Assembly: GCA_051747385.1 (NCBI GenBank)
Contig: JBNJGB010000010.1
Location: 1-64,000 of the forward strand
Direction of reading: 5' to 3'
Length of the DNA: 64,000 nucleotides
Source of the DNA: JBNJGB01 sp051747385
GTDB lineage: Bacteria; Myxococcota_A; UBA9042; PHBI01; JACKFB01
In this document: positions 1 through 7,581 of the stretch, in pieces
How the letters are laid out: every line of letters begins with the position of its first letter
Numbering within the stretch: the stretch's first letter is position 1
Notes under the pieces: generated by a model
Told to the model about the DNA's origin: nothing
Seen by the model: the letters and a program-made list of their open reading frames with translations, nothing else
The model's database searches: none
Made by a program: the position numbers and the translations under genes

Positions 1-99
1 CGCCGCATCTTCGACATCGTCCACTCCTGTCGTTCAGGGACATCGACAGGATGCGGATCACGGCCGCGAAGTCAGCCCAGCCTCGGTCGGACGGGTACC

Positions 100-432
100 G
101 TGGCCTTCCTCTGCGGGGCGGTGTGGCGGTCGTGGCGCGGAGCGTGCGAGGCCGGCCGGGCCTATCGGGAGCCCCTGTTGAGGGATCGGTACCGGTGCTC
201 GAGCCCCGTGTGCGAGCGCCGCGACATGACGCCTCATCACATCGTGTTCCGGAGCCAGGGCGGCGGCGACGAGGACGAGAACATCGCCGGGCTCTGCTCG
301 GCCTGTCACCTGGACGGCGTGCACGGCGGCGTGCTGCGGATCCGGGGGCGGGCGCCGCGGCTGACTAGGAAGGTCGGGCGCGAGCCGGTGCTGGTGGTCC
401 GCGGGCGGGAGGTCGTCCGGCGGGCCGCGTGA
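100..432 (+). CDS. HNH endonuclease domain protein, probably a C-terminal remnant
   Basis: About 110 residues with an HNH nuclease signature: Cys33/Cys38 (CSSPVC), the His46-His47 pair in TPHHIVF, Asn61, and a second Cys66/Cys69-His70 group (CSACH). The four Cys would bind structural zinc and the His/Asn residues form the beta-beta-alpha-metal nuclease site. In relatives this domain closes a longer protein. Here the GTG start has no ribosome-binding site, and although the frame stays open to the window edge, residues before it lose the all-G/C third-position pattern after about the first nine codons. I therefore read it as a degraded or truncated copy. It could instead be a partial gene beginning outside the window. 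Confidence 0.55.
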   Translation: MAFLCGAVWRSWRGACEAGRAYREPLLRDRYRCSSPVCERRDMTPHHIVFRSQGGGDEDENIAGLCSACHLDGVHGGVLRIRGRAPRLTRKVGREPVLVVRGREVVRRAA

Positions 433-458
433 CCGACGCGGTGGCCGCGAGCGTTCGG

Positions 459-553
459 CGGAAATGCAGGGGAATCGAACCCCCCGAGGGCGCCTCTCGA
501 CGCCCCCCAACGGTTTTGAAGACCGCGCGGCCCACCAGGACCGATGCATTTCC
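459..553 (-). tRNA. selC: Selenocysteine tRNA, anticodon TCA
   Basis: The minus strand folds into a complete 95-nt tRNA-Sec. It has an 8-bp acceptor stem (GGAAATGC with GCATTTCC), a 6-bp D stem (CGGTCC/GGGCCG) with a 4-nt loop, a 5-bp anticodon stem with loop CTTCAAA (anticodon TCA, which reads UGA), a long variable arm with a 7-bp stem and GAGA loop, and a 5-bp T stem with TTCGATT loop. The discriminator base is G, as in other tRNA-Sec. The 8+5 acceptor/T arrangement and 6-bp D stem are hallmarks of the bacterial molecule. The 3' CCA is not fully encoded (CCG follows). It implies a SelA/SelB/SelD system elsewhere in the genome. Confidence 0.96.
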
Positions 554-560
554 GCGGCGG

Positions 561-589
561 AGCATAGCAGCGGGGCCGGGAGGTGCGAA
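561..589 (-). promoter_or_regulatory. Putative sigma-70-type promoter of the tRNA-Sec gene
   Basis: On the minus strand a TTCGCA hexamer is separated by 17 bp from TATGCT. The -10 hexamer ends 7 nt before the mature tRNA 5' end, the distance expected if transcription starts at or next to the tRNA. Confidence 0.5.
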
Positions 590-633
590 GCGTTCGTTGG
601 GGCGAACGGGGGCGAGAGTTGCTTGCCGCCGCC

Positions 634-663
634 TTGACCGTGCGTTCAGGGGGCACCTAGGCT
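634..663 (+). promoter_or_regulatory. Putative promoter of the deiminase-like lipoprotein gene
   Basis: TTGACC (634-639), an 18-bp spacer, then TAGGCT (658-663). This lies 76 bp upstream of the ATG at 740. The same TAGGCT -10 element recurs before several other genes in this window. Confidence 0.5.
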
Positions 664-739
664 TCCGCAATGGGCCGTGGCGCGCGAGACCTGCGTCCGC
701 CGTGAGGCCGCGGGATCGCGACCGGAAGCTGGAGAACCC

Positions 740-3109
740 ATGAAGCGTGCATTGCTCTCTGTGTTGGGCCTCGTCGTCGCCACCGCCGGGTGCGAGACGG
801 TCCCCCCGGACGCCGGGGCGGGCGAGCCGACGACGGGTTCCACGGCCGGGGAGACCGCGGCCGAGGCCCCGGGCGCCGACGAGGAGGCAGCCCCGCCCGT
901 GCGCCTGCGGCGGGACCGGGAGCGCGGAGTGGACTACATCTTCTATCCCGACGAGCCGATGCGGCACGCCTACCGGGATCCGAGCGCGAAGCCGGCCCTG
1001 AAGGCGGACGAGTACGACGACATCCGTTGGGCCCATCCGGAGCGCTACGCCATCACGGCGCCGCCGCCCGAGGGGGTCCGCCCGATGGTCGAGTGGGAGC
1101 CCATGAAGGCCCTCATGATGGCCGTGCCTGCGTACATGATGGGCTACGACAACGCGAGCCACACCATCATCCAGATCGTGAAGCACACCGTGCCGGTCGC
1201 CGAGGTGTGGATCGTCACGGACACGGAAAACGGCGCCTCGGTCATCACGGATCGCCTGCTCGAGGCGGGCGTCGCCCAGGGGGACATCGACGCGAAGGTG
1301 AAGTTCCTCGTGGAGCCCATCGACAGCGTCTGGGTCATCGACTCCGGCCCGCTGCCGCTCGTGGACGAGGAGGCCGGCACCTTCGCCTTCACCGACTTCC
1401 GCTACTACCACAACCGCGCCCTGGACGACGGGCTCCCCACGTGGCTGGGCCGGCAGCTCCCGGCGCTCGGGCAGGAGGCCCCGATCAGCACGTATCGGAT
1501 GCCCTTGAACACCGAGGGCGGCACCTTTCAGGCCACCAGCGACGGGGTCTGCTTCACCGGCAACCGGCAACTCTACTACATGAGCTGTGACGACGGGGCC
1601 TGCGACCAGGACCTCCGGACCATGCCCCTCGACGAGGTCCAGGACCACCCGCTGGCCCAGGAGGTCCGCGACGTCTGGACCGAGTACGCGGGATGCGAGG
1701 ACGTCGTCATCACCAACGGCATCACCGACGACGGCACCGGCCACATCGACATGTACCTGAAGATCGTGGACGACGACACGATCATCATCGGCGACTACCG
1801 GGAGCCCTACCAGGAGGGCTTCGAGGAGGTGCAGGCCACCAACGCCGCGCGCATGGACGCCAACGCCGCGTTCCTCGAGTCGTACGTGAAGCCGGGCGGC
1901 GGGGGCTTCGAGGTGGAGCGCGTCGTGATGCCGGGCCACCGCACCACGAGCGACGGCGGCGTGCCCTTCACCTACATCAACTCCACCTTCGTCAACGGCC
2001 TGAACCTGTGGCCCGCGTACGCCTTCGAGGAGGACGACCCGCAGCGCGAGGCGTGGGAGGCGAGCCGAGAGGTGGCCCAGGGCGAGTGGGAGGCGGCGAT
2101 GCCGGACTACGAGCACATCTGGATCGACTCCGAGGAGCTCTCGTACTGGTCCGGCGCCATCCACTGCATCACCCGCACCATCCCCGACCAGGCGCCCGAG
2201 CCGTGGGTCGAGGACGGCGCCTGCGGCGAGGGCGACAGCTGCGAGGCCCCGGAGGGCGGCTACGACGGGCAGTGCAAGCCGAACGACACCATCGAGGACG
2301 TCTGCTGGGGCCCCGCCTGGCTCTGCACCTGCAACGACTGCGAGACCGGCTGCACCTACGAGCCGGGCGTCGACCCGTGCAACGGCGTCACCTACACGGG
2401 GTGCTGCGACGAGGCCACGCTGCGGTACTGCGAGGAGGGCTCCCTCGTCGAGCAGAGCTGCCCCGGGAGCTGCGGCTGGGACGGCGACAAGGACTTCTAC
2501 GACTGCGGCTTCGACGGCGCCGACCCGAGCGGCGCCAACCCCCTGTCCTGCGGGGAGGTGGCCTGCACGCCCGACTGCGACGGCCGGGTCTGCGGCGACG
2601 ACGGCTGCGGCGGCTCCTGCGGGGAGTGCGACGCGGGCGAGGGCTGCACGGAGACGGGCCAGTGCGAGGCGACCTGCGAGGACGCCTGCACCGACGGCGA
2701 CAAGGGCTGCGACGGGGAGACGGCCTGGGTCTGCGCCGTGGGTACCAGCGGCTGCACGGAGCGCTACGAGACGGACTGCGTCTCCAAGTCCAAGGTCTGC
2801 ACCGGCGGGCTCTGCGTGACCTCCGCCTCCGACGACACGGGTGGCGGCTCCCCCGACGCGGGATCGCCGGACGCCTCCAGCGGCGACGTGCCCCAGGGCG
2901 ACGCGTCGGGCGGCGAGGACGCGAGCGGGGCCGACGGGACGGCCGGCGGCGGCACGGGCGGTGCCGACGGGACGGCCGGCGGCGGCACGGGCGGTGCCGG
3001 CGGCGGTGGCAGCGACGGTTGCCAGGCCTCCGAGGCAGGCGGGTCCTGGCCCGTTTTCGCCGGGCTGCTGGCTCTCCTGGCCGTGGCCCTGCGGCGCCGG
3101 ATCGCCTGA
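740..3109 (+). CDS. Secreted agmatine/peptidylarginine deiminase-family lipoprotein with Cys-rich tail
   Basis: 789 residues. The N-terminus is a lipoprotein signal ending in ATAGC with lipidated Cys18. Residues about 85-490 match the PAD-porph/agmatine deiminase fold: a degenerate WVIDSGP in place of the usual WxRDxGP, EGGTF near residue 258, GHIDMYL with His335/Asp337, and the catalytic Cys476 in SGAIHCIT. A Cys-rich region (about 510-710) includes DGCGGSCG. An Ala/Gly/Asp-rich linker, a hydrophobic helix and a terminal Arg cluster follow, resembling a MYXO-CTERM sorting signal. Likely role: hydrolysis of guanidino groups on an extracellular or periplasmic substrate. Substrate is unknown, and the altered WVIDSGP motif may mean changed specificity. 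ATG 740 is chosen for the signal peptide and the GGAGAA site upstream. Confidence 0.85.
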   Translation: MKRALLSVLGLVVATAGCETVPPDAGAGEPTTGSTAGETAAEAPGADEEAAPPVRLRRDRERGVDYIFYPDEPMRHAYRDPSAKPALKADEYDDIRWAHPERYAITAPPPEGVRPMVEWEPMKALMMAVPAYMMGYDNASHTIIQIVKHTVPVAEVWIVTDTENGASVITDRLLEAGVAQGDIDAKVKFLVEPIDSVWVIDSGPLPLVDEEAGTFAFTDFRYYHNRALDDGLPTWLGRQLPALGQEAPISTYRMPLNTEGGTFQATSDGVCFTGNRQLYYMSCDDGACDQDLRTMPLDEVQDHPLAQEVRDVWTEYAGCEDVVITNGITDDGTGHIDMYLKIVDDDTIIIGDYREPYQEGFEEVQATNAARMDANAAFLESYVKPGGGGFEVERVVMPGHRTTSDGGVPFTYINSTFVNGLNLWPAYAFEEDDPQREAWEASREVAQGEWEAAMPDYEHIWIDSEELSYWSGAIHCITRTIPDQAPEPWVEDGACGEGDSCEAPEGGYDGQCKPNDTIEDVCWGPAWLCTCNDCETGCTYEPGVDPCNGVTYTGCCDEATLRYCEEGSLVEQSCPGSCGWDGDKDFYDCGFDGADPSGANPLSCGEVACTPDCDGRVCGDDGCGGSCGECDAGEGCTETGQCEATCEDACTDGDKGCDGETAWVCAVGTSGCTERYETDCVSKSKVCTGGLCVTSASDDTGGGSPDAGSPDASSGDVPQGDASGGEDASGADGTAGGGTGGADGTAGGGTGGAGGGGSDGCQASEAGGSWPVFAGLLALLAVALRRRIA
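2930..2995 (+). repeat. Two tandem copies of a 33-bp unit within the deiminase gene
   Basis: The 33-bp unit starting GCCGACGGGACG occurs twice head to tail and encodes an ADGTAGGGTGG linker repeat just before the C-terminal membrane helix. It probably arose by slippage and could vary in copy number between strains. Confidence 0.8.
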
Positions 3110-3199
3110 TCCGGAGGCGGCCCCCTGCGACCCCACGGCAGGGCCCGCGCGGGGAATGCAAACCCGCCTCCGGCCCTTGTTCCGTGCACCGCCGAGACC

Positions 3200-3228
3200 T
3201 TGTTCCGGCCGGGAACCGTGCATAGGCT
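3200..3228 (+). promoter_or_regulatory. Putative promoter of the TonB-like gene
   Basis: TTGTTC (3200-3205), a 17-bp spacer and TAGGCT (3223-3228), 39 nt before the ATG at 3268. A second CTTGTTCCG lies just upstream at about 3177-3185, giving a direct repeat around the -35 region. Confidence 0.4.
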
Positions 3229-3267
3229 GAACATGGCGGCGGACCACGCCGCGATCCGGGGAACGGG

Positions 3268-4305
3268 ATGCGACGCAGGCGCATACGACGGAGGAGACCG
3301 GGCGCGAGGTGGATTTGGGTCTTCCTCGTGGCCGTCGTCCTGCAGCTTCCCATCTTCTGGCTGTTCGCCCTGTACGTGGACCGGGGCGGCGAGGTGGAGG
3401 AGCAGCCGATGCGGATGCGCCTCGTGGGCTATCGTCCGACGCCGCCGGAGCCGAAGGAGCCCGAGCCGGAGCCCGAGGAGGAGATCCCCGAGGACGCGCA
3501 GATCGTCGAGGTCCCCGACACGGACGAGCCGGAGCCGGAGAAGACGGAGACGAAGCACCTCGCCGACCGGAACGTGGAGGTCGAGGAGGAGCAGAAGTCC
3601 CGCCGCAAGGCGCCGCCCGATCCGAGCCGCCAGCCAGGCAAGACGAAGCCGAAGGAGCCGTCGGAGGTCCAGGCGAAGGAGTCCACGAGCCCGGAGCCCA
3701 GCGCCAGCCCGGAGGAGGCGAAGCGGGTCGCCAAGGCCGCGCCGAAGCAGGAGCGACCGGAGGCCGACGAGGGCAGCCAGAAGCCGAAGTCCGTCATGCA
3801 GGAGGGCGACAAGGCCGAGATCCTCATGCCCGTCACGACAGAGAAGCAACGGATGGCGAACCTCCAGGGCCTCTCGGACGAGTACGCCACCGACGATCAC
3901 CTGCCCGACGTGGACAAGGAGGGGGAAAGCACCCTCCTCAACGCGAACAAGTACAAGTACGCCGACTTCTTCTACCGCGTGAAGGACGCCGTGCGCCGCC
4001 ACTGGCACCCGGACCGGATCTATCGCCACCGCGATCCCACGGGGCGGACCTACGGGGTGAAGGATCGCTACACGGTGCTCCACGTGACCCTGGACGACAC
4101 CGGGCGCCTCAAGAAGCTGATCACGAAGCGCCAGTCCGGCCTGGACTTCATGGACGACGAGGCCCGCGAGGCGTTCCAGCGCGCCCACCCGTTCCCCAAC
4201 CCGCCGAGCGGCCTCGTGAACGACCGGGGGGAGATCGAGTTCCAGTTCGGCTTCTTCTTCGAGATCTCCTCCGGGCGCCACCGGTTCCAGTGGAAGCGCC
4301 TCTGA
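3268..4305 (+). CDS. TonB-like energy-transducer family protein
   Basis: 345 residues. An Arg-rich cytoplasmic start is followed by one transmembrane helix (about residues 14-33), then a long Pro/Glu/Lys-rich stretch (about 50-170) typical of the extended periplasmic spacer of TonB proteins. A C-terminal domain (about 225-330) carries the TonB/TolA-like pattern in which a conserved basic segment (VRRHWHP) precedes a strand-rich end. Such proteins couple the inner-membrane proton gradient to outer-membrane transport or span the periplasm in gliding/secretion machinery. No ExbB/ExbD gene is adjacent, so the partner complex is not known. The start is the first ATG before the membrane helix. The ribosome site is weak (GGGGAA). 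Confidence 0.75.
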   Translation: MRRRRIRRRRPGARWIWVFLVAVVLQLPIFWLFALYVDRGGEVEEQPMRMRLVGYRPTPPEPKEPEPEPEEEIPEDAQIVEVPDTDEPEPEKTETKHLADRNVEVEEEQKSRRKAPPDPSRQPGKTKPKEPSEVQAKESTSPEPSASPEEAKRVAKAAPKQERPEADEGSQKPKSVMQEGDKAEILMPVTTEKQRMANLQGLSDEYATDDHLPDVDKEGESTLLNANKYKYADFFYRVKDAVRRHWHPDRIYRHRDPTGRTYGVKDRYTVLHVTLDDTGRLKKLITKRQSGLDFMDDEAREAFQRAHPFPNPPSGLVNDRGEIEFQFGFFFEISSGRHRFQWKRL

Positions 4306-4352
4306 ACGCGGAGCGTCTTGAAGGCGCGCGCAGCGTGCGCAGGGTGTGGGAC

Positions 4353-5303
4353 ATGCACCGACTCCTCGCCGCCGCCGTCGCCGCCGCGCTGATTCTCGCC
4401 CCCGGCGCGGCGATCGCCGCAGAGCGCGCGCAGGCCATCGAGACGGAGCACTTCCGCTTCCACGCGGCCCCGGGGACCCATCGCAACACGGCCCGACTCG
4501 CGGCCGGCGCCGAGGAGCGCTTCGACAGGCTGTGCCACATGATCGGCGCCTGCGATGCCCTCGACGAGCCCATCGAGGTGTGGCTCGCCGAGGACGCGAC
4601 CGGCTTCGCGCGGGTCTTCCCCGACGGCTCGCCCATGGCGGAGTGGGCCGTCGGGGTGGCCTTCCCGGACGAGCAGCGCATCGTGCTGCGGGCCCACGGC
4701 TCCGCCCTGTTCACCCTGCACGAGACCTTCGACCACGAGGTGAGCCACGTGCTGGTCAGGGCGAAGGTGGGCGACCACGTCCCCCGCTGGCTCTCCGAGG
4801 GCATCGCCATCTGGCAGGCCGGCGAGGCGGTGCTCCAGCGCCTCGTCGACGCCCAGCGCGCGGCGGTCACGGACAACCTGCTGCCCCTCGAGGACCTGGA
4901 CCGGCGCTTCCCCGCCCGGGGGAAGGCGGTCACCCTCGCCTACGCGCAGGCCGCCCTGTTCGTGCACTGGCTGGAGCAGGAGCACGGCGTCGGGGCCCTC
5001 CCCGCCCTGCTGGACCACCTGGGCCGCGGGAAGGACGTCCACGAGGCCTTCGAAGCCGCCTACGGCGCCTCCCTGGACGGCCTCGAGGAGGAGTGGCGCG
5101 AGGCGATCGCGCACGGCAGCGCGGGCTCGACCCTGCTCGGGGATCCGAACCTCATGTGGAGCCTCATGAGCCTCCTGTTCCTCTGGGCCGCCGTGATCAC
5201 GTGGCGACGGCGCCGGGAGCAGATGCGAGCGCTGGCTCGGGAGGAGGCGCGCGAGGACGCCGTGGTCTGGACGGACCCCGACGAGGCCCCGACCCTCCAC
5301 TGA
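4353..5303 (+). CDS. Secreted peptidase MA-like metalloprotease with C-terminal membrane anchor
   Basis: 316 residues. A cleavable signal peptide (residues 1 to about 22, ending AIAA) is followed by a domain containing HEVSH (His128, Glu129, His132), the zinc-binding HExxH motif of gluzincin/peptidase MA-like proteins. A downstream WLSEGIA segment supplies the Glu expected as third ligand. The C-terminus has one membrane helix (about 271-287) and then an Arg-rich cytoplasmic tail, so the catalytic domain should face the periplasm. The gene follows the TonB-like gene by 47 bp in the same direction. A GTG nine bases upstream is an alternative start. The substrate is unknown. Confidence 0.75.
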   Translation: MHRLLAAAVAAALILAPGAAIAAERAQAIETEHFRFHAAPGTHRNTARLAAGAEERFDRLCHMIGACDALDEPIEVWLAEDATGFARVFPDGSPMAEWAVGVAFPDEQRIVLRAHGSALFTLHETFDHEVSHVLVRAKVGDHVPRWLSEGIAIWQAGEAVLQRLVDAQRAAVTDNLLPLEDLDRRFPARGKAVTLAYAQAALFVHWLEQEHGVGALPALLDHLGRGKDVHEAFEAAYGASLDGLEEEWREAIAHGSAGSTLLGDPNLMWSLMSLLFLWAAVITWRRRREQMRALAREEAREDAVVWTDPDEAPTLH

Positions 5304-5307
5304 CCCG

Positions 5308-5467
5308 GGGCAATCGCAAAGTCGGAGAAGTGTGGGCCGCCCGGCGGTACGGCGCCCGGCGCGGGATTGCACCCGCTCGGAAACGATGGGTCTTGCGCGT
5401 CTGAGAGCAGGCAAGGGCAAGGGCAAGGGCAAAGGCAAGGGAGGGCGGTCGACGTTGCGACCGCCCT
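5308..5467 (+). repeat. Interspersed 160-bp element, copy A
   Basis: One of three near-identical copies in this window (others at 24757-24917 and 61266-61426, both inverted). It begins GGGCAATCGCAAAGTCGG, carries a central GATTGCACCCGCTCGGAAAC block and a run of GGGCAA hexamers, and ends in a perfect 10-bp hairpin AGGGCGGTCG/CGACCGCCCT. The element ends share an 11-bp inverted TCGCAAAGTCG, with one mismatch here. It starts 4 bp after the stop codon of the preceding gene, so it may act as its 3' end. Confidence 0.9.
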
Positions 5468-5543
5468 GTCCACTGACCGCGTCCCGGTTGCACCGGCTCG
5501 CCCCGCGTGATACCCGGCGCCGGAACAACGGGGAGGTTCGGCG

Positions 5544-6398
5544 TTGGGCGGCATCATCGACGGCAGGGAGGTCGCGGCGAAGGTCCGCGCCGAGGTTCGC
5601 GAGCGGGTCGCGCAGCTCTCCGAGGCGGGGGTGCGCCCCGGCCTCGCCGTCGTGCTCGTGGGCGACGACGCCCCGAGCCAGGTCTACGTGCGCCACAAGG
5701 CCCGGGCGTGCGAGAAGGCGGGCATCGCGTCCTTCGTGCGCCACCTGCCCGCCGAGACGACCCAGCGGGAGGTGCTCGCGCTGGTGGAACGGCTCAACGG
5801 CGACCGGTCCGTGCACGGGATCCTGGTCCAGCTTCCCCTGCCGGAGCACATCTCCGAGTACCGGGTGCTCCAGGCCATCCGCCCGGACAAGGACGCCGAC
5901 GCGTTCCACGCCCTGAACATGGGCGAGCTCGTGGCCGACCGCCCCGAGCTGGCGCCGTGCACGCCGAAGGGCGTGATGCGCCTGCTGGAGACCTACGACG
6001 TGCCCACCCGCGGAGCCCACGCGGTCGTCATCGGCCGCAGCCGCGTCGTCGGGCGCCCCATGGGGGCCATGCTCCTCGCGGCCGACGCGACGGTGACCGT
6101 ATGCCATCGGCACACGCGGAACACGCGCGAGCTGGCGGCCAGGGCGGACATCGTGGTGACCGCCGTGGGGAAGGCCGGGCTCGTCCGCGGCGACTGGGTC
6201 AAGGAGGGCGCCGTGGTGCTGGACGTGGGCATCACCCGCGGCGAGGACGGCAAGCTCCGCGGCGACGTGCTATGGGAGGAGGTCTCCGAGAAGGCCTCGC
6301 TCGTCACCCCGGTCCCGGGCGGCGTCGGACCCATGACCATCGCCATGCTGCTGGAGAACACCTGCCTCCTCGCGGAGCAGGCGGCCCGCGCGGCTTGA
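5544..6398 (+). CDS. folD: Bifunctional methylenetetrahydrofolate dehydrogenase / methenyltetrahydrofolate cyclohydrolase
   Basis: 284 residues, the normal FolD length. Motifs in order: YVRHKARACEKAGI with the catalytic Lys, VQLPLP, the nucleotide-binding IGRSRVVGRP, and PGGVGPMTIAML near the end. The enzyme interconverts 5,10-methylene-, methenyl- and 10-formyl-tetrahydrofolate in the cytosol with NADP(H). The start is TTG at 5544, supported by GGGGAGG eight bases upstream and by homology of the MGGIIDG opening. It lies 48 bp upstream of gcvT, matching a shared one-carbon role with gcvT, gcvH and glyA. Confidence 0.96.
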   Translation: MGGIIDGREVAAKVRAEVRERVAQLSEAGVRPGLAVVLVGDDAPSQVYVRHKARACEKAGIASFVRHLPAETTQREVLALVERLNGDRSVHGILVQLPLPEHISEYRVLQAIRPDKDADAFHALNMGELVADRPELAPCTPKGVMRLLETYDVPTRGAHAVVIGRSRVVGRPMGAMLLAADATVTVCHRHTRNTRELAARADIVVTAVGKAGLVRGDWVKEGAVVLDVGITRGEDGKLRGDVLWEEVSEKASLVTPVPGGVGPMTIAMLLENTCLLAEQAARAA

Positions 6399-6422
6399 CG
6401 CACCCGGGGTCGGGCCCATAAT
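6395..6422 (+). promoter_or_regulatory. Putative promoter of gcvT-gcvH
   Basis: TTGACG (6395-6400, overlapping the folD stop codon), a 16-bp spacer and CATAAT (6417-6422), ending 24 nt before the gcvT GTG. This would let gcvTH be expressed independently of folD. Confidence 0.5.
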
Positions 6423-6446
6423 CCCACTCAACGCAAGGAGCGCCAC

Positions 6447-7547
6447 GTGGCTGACACGGTCGAGACCCCGCTACACGCCGTCCACCGCCTCCTCGGTGCC
6501 CGGCTCGTGCCCTTCGCGGGCTTCGAGATGCCCGTGCAGTACGAGGGCATCCTCGCCGAGCACCGCCGCGTCCGGAAGCACGTCGGCCTGTTCGACGTGA
6601 GCCACATGGGCGAGGTGCGCGTCGCCGGCCCCGACGCCGTCGACGTCGTGAACCGCCTGGTGACAAACGACCTGGGCCGGCTCGAGGACGGCCGGGCCAT
6701 GTACACGTGCATGTGCGCGGAGGACGGCACCATCGTCGACGACCTCATCGTCTATCGCCTGAGCGCCGACGAGGTCTTCCTCTGCGTCAACGCGGCCAAC
6801 CGCGAGTCGGACTTCGCGCACATGCGGCAGCACGCCGATGGCGAGGCGGAGCTGATCCAGGAGAGCGACGCCTGGGCGCAGATCGCCGTCCAGGGCCCGG
6901 ACGCGCCGACCCTGCTCGGCCGGGTGTTCGACGAGGAGATCCGCGACCTGGGCTTCTTTCGCATCCGGACGCGGGACTTCGGCGGCGAGCACGTCTACGT
7001 CTCCACGACCGGGTACACGGGCGAGAAGGGCGCGGAGATCTACTGCCCGCCCGGGGTCGCGGTGGACCTCTGGGCGGCCCTGACCGACGAGGGCCGAGAC
7101 CTCCACGTGGGCCCGACCGGGCTCGGCGCCCGCGACACGCTGCGCCTGGAGGCCGCGCTCTGCCTGTACGGCAACGACATCGACCGCTCGACCACGCCGC
7201 TGGAGGCCAACCTCGGCTGGGTGGTCAAGCTCGACAAGGGCGATTTCGTCGGGCGCGAGGCCCTGCTCCGCCAGAAGGAGGAGGGCGTCCGGCGCAGCCT
7301 CGTGGGCATCGAGATGGTCGAGAAGGGCATCCCGCGCCACGGCTACGCCATCGTCCACGAGGGCGAGGAGGTCGGGCACGTGACGTCCGGGACCCGCTCG
7401 CCCAGCACCGGGCGCTCCATCGGGCTCGCCTACGTGCCGACGACCCTCACGGATCCAGGCACCATCGTCAGCGTCGACTGCCGCGGGAGGGAGCGCGCCG
7501 CCCGCGTCGTCGAGACCCCGTTCTATCGCCGGCCGAAGAAGGGCTGA
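6447..7547 (+). CDS. gcvT: Glycine cleavage system T protein (aminomethyltransferase)
   Basis: 366 residues, full length for GcvT. Recognisable segments include the N-terminal LFDVSHMGEV, VQGPDA, the folate-binding GYTGEKGAEIY and the C-terminal barrel LRLEAALCLYGNDI. GcvT releases ammonia from the aminomethyl-lipoyl H protein and transfers the one-carbon unit to tetrahydrofolate. The GTG start at 6447 is preceded by AAGGAG. gcvH follows after 34 bp. No gcvP (decarboxylase) gene is present in the rest of the window. Confidence 0.96.
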   Translation: MADTVETPLHAVHRLLGARLVPFAGFEMPVQYEGILAEHRRVRKHVGLFDVSHMGEVRVAGPDAVDVVNRLVTNDLGRLEDGRAMYTCMCAEDGTIVDDLIVYRLSADEVFLCVNAANRESDFAHMRQHADGEAELIQESDAWAQIAVQGPDAPTLLGRVFDEEIRDLGFFRIRTRDFGGEHVYVSTTGYTGEKGAEIYCPPGVAVDLWAALTDEGRDLHVGPTGLGARDTLRLEAALCLYGNDIDRSTTPLEANLGWVVKLDKGDFVGREALLRQKEEGVRRSLVGIEMVEKGIPRHGYAIVHEGEEVGHVTSGTRSPSTGRSIGLAYVPTTLTDPGTIVSVDCRGRERAARVVETPFYRRPKKG

Positions 7548-7581
7548 GCCGCCGCCACGCACAGACCGAGGAGCACGAACC

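Noticed and set aside
365..3247. 960-residue open frame on the minus strand opposite the deiminase gene
   Set aside because: It is a shadow frame, crosses the tRNA-Sec gene and lacks domain signatures. The plus-strand reading has a lipoprotein signal and catalytic motifs.
6399..6446. Glycine riboswitch before gcvT
   Set aside because: Only 48 bp lie between folD and gcvT, much less than one aptamer. A promoter was found instead.
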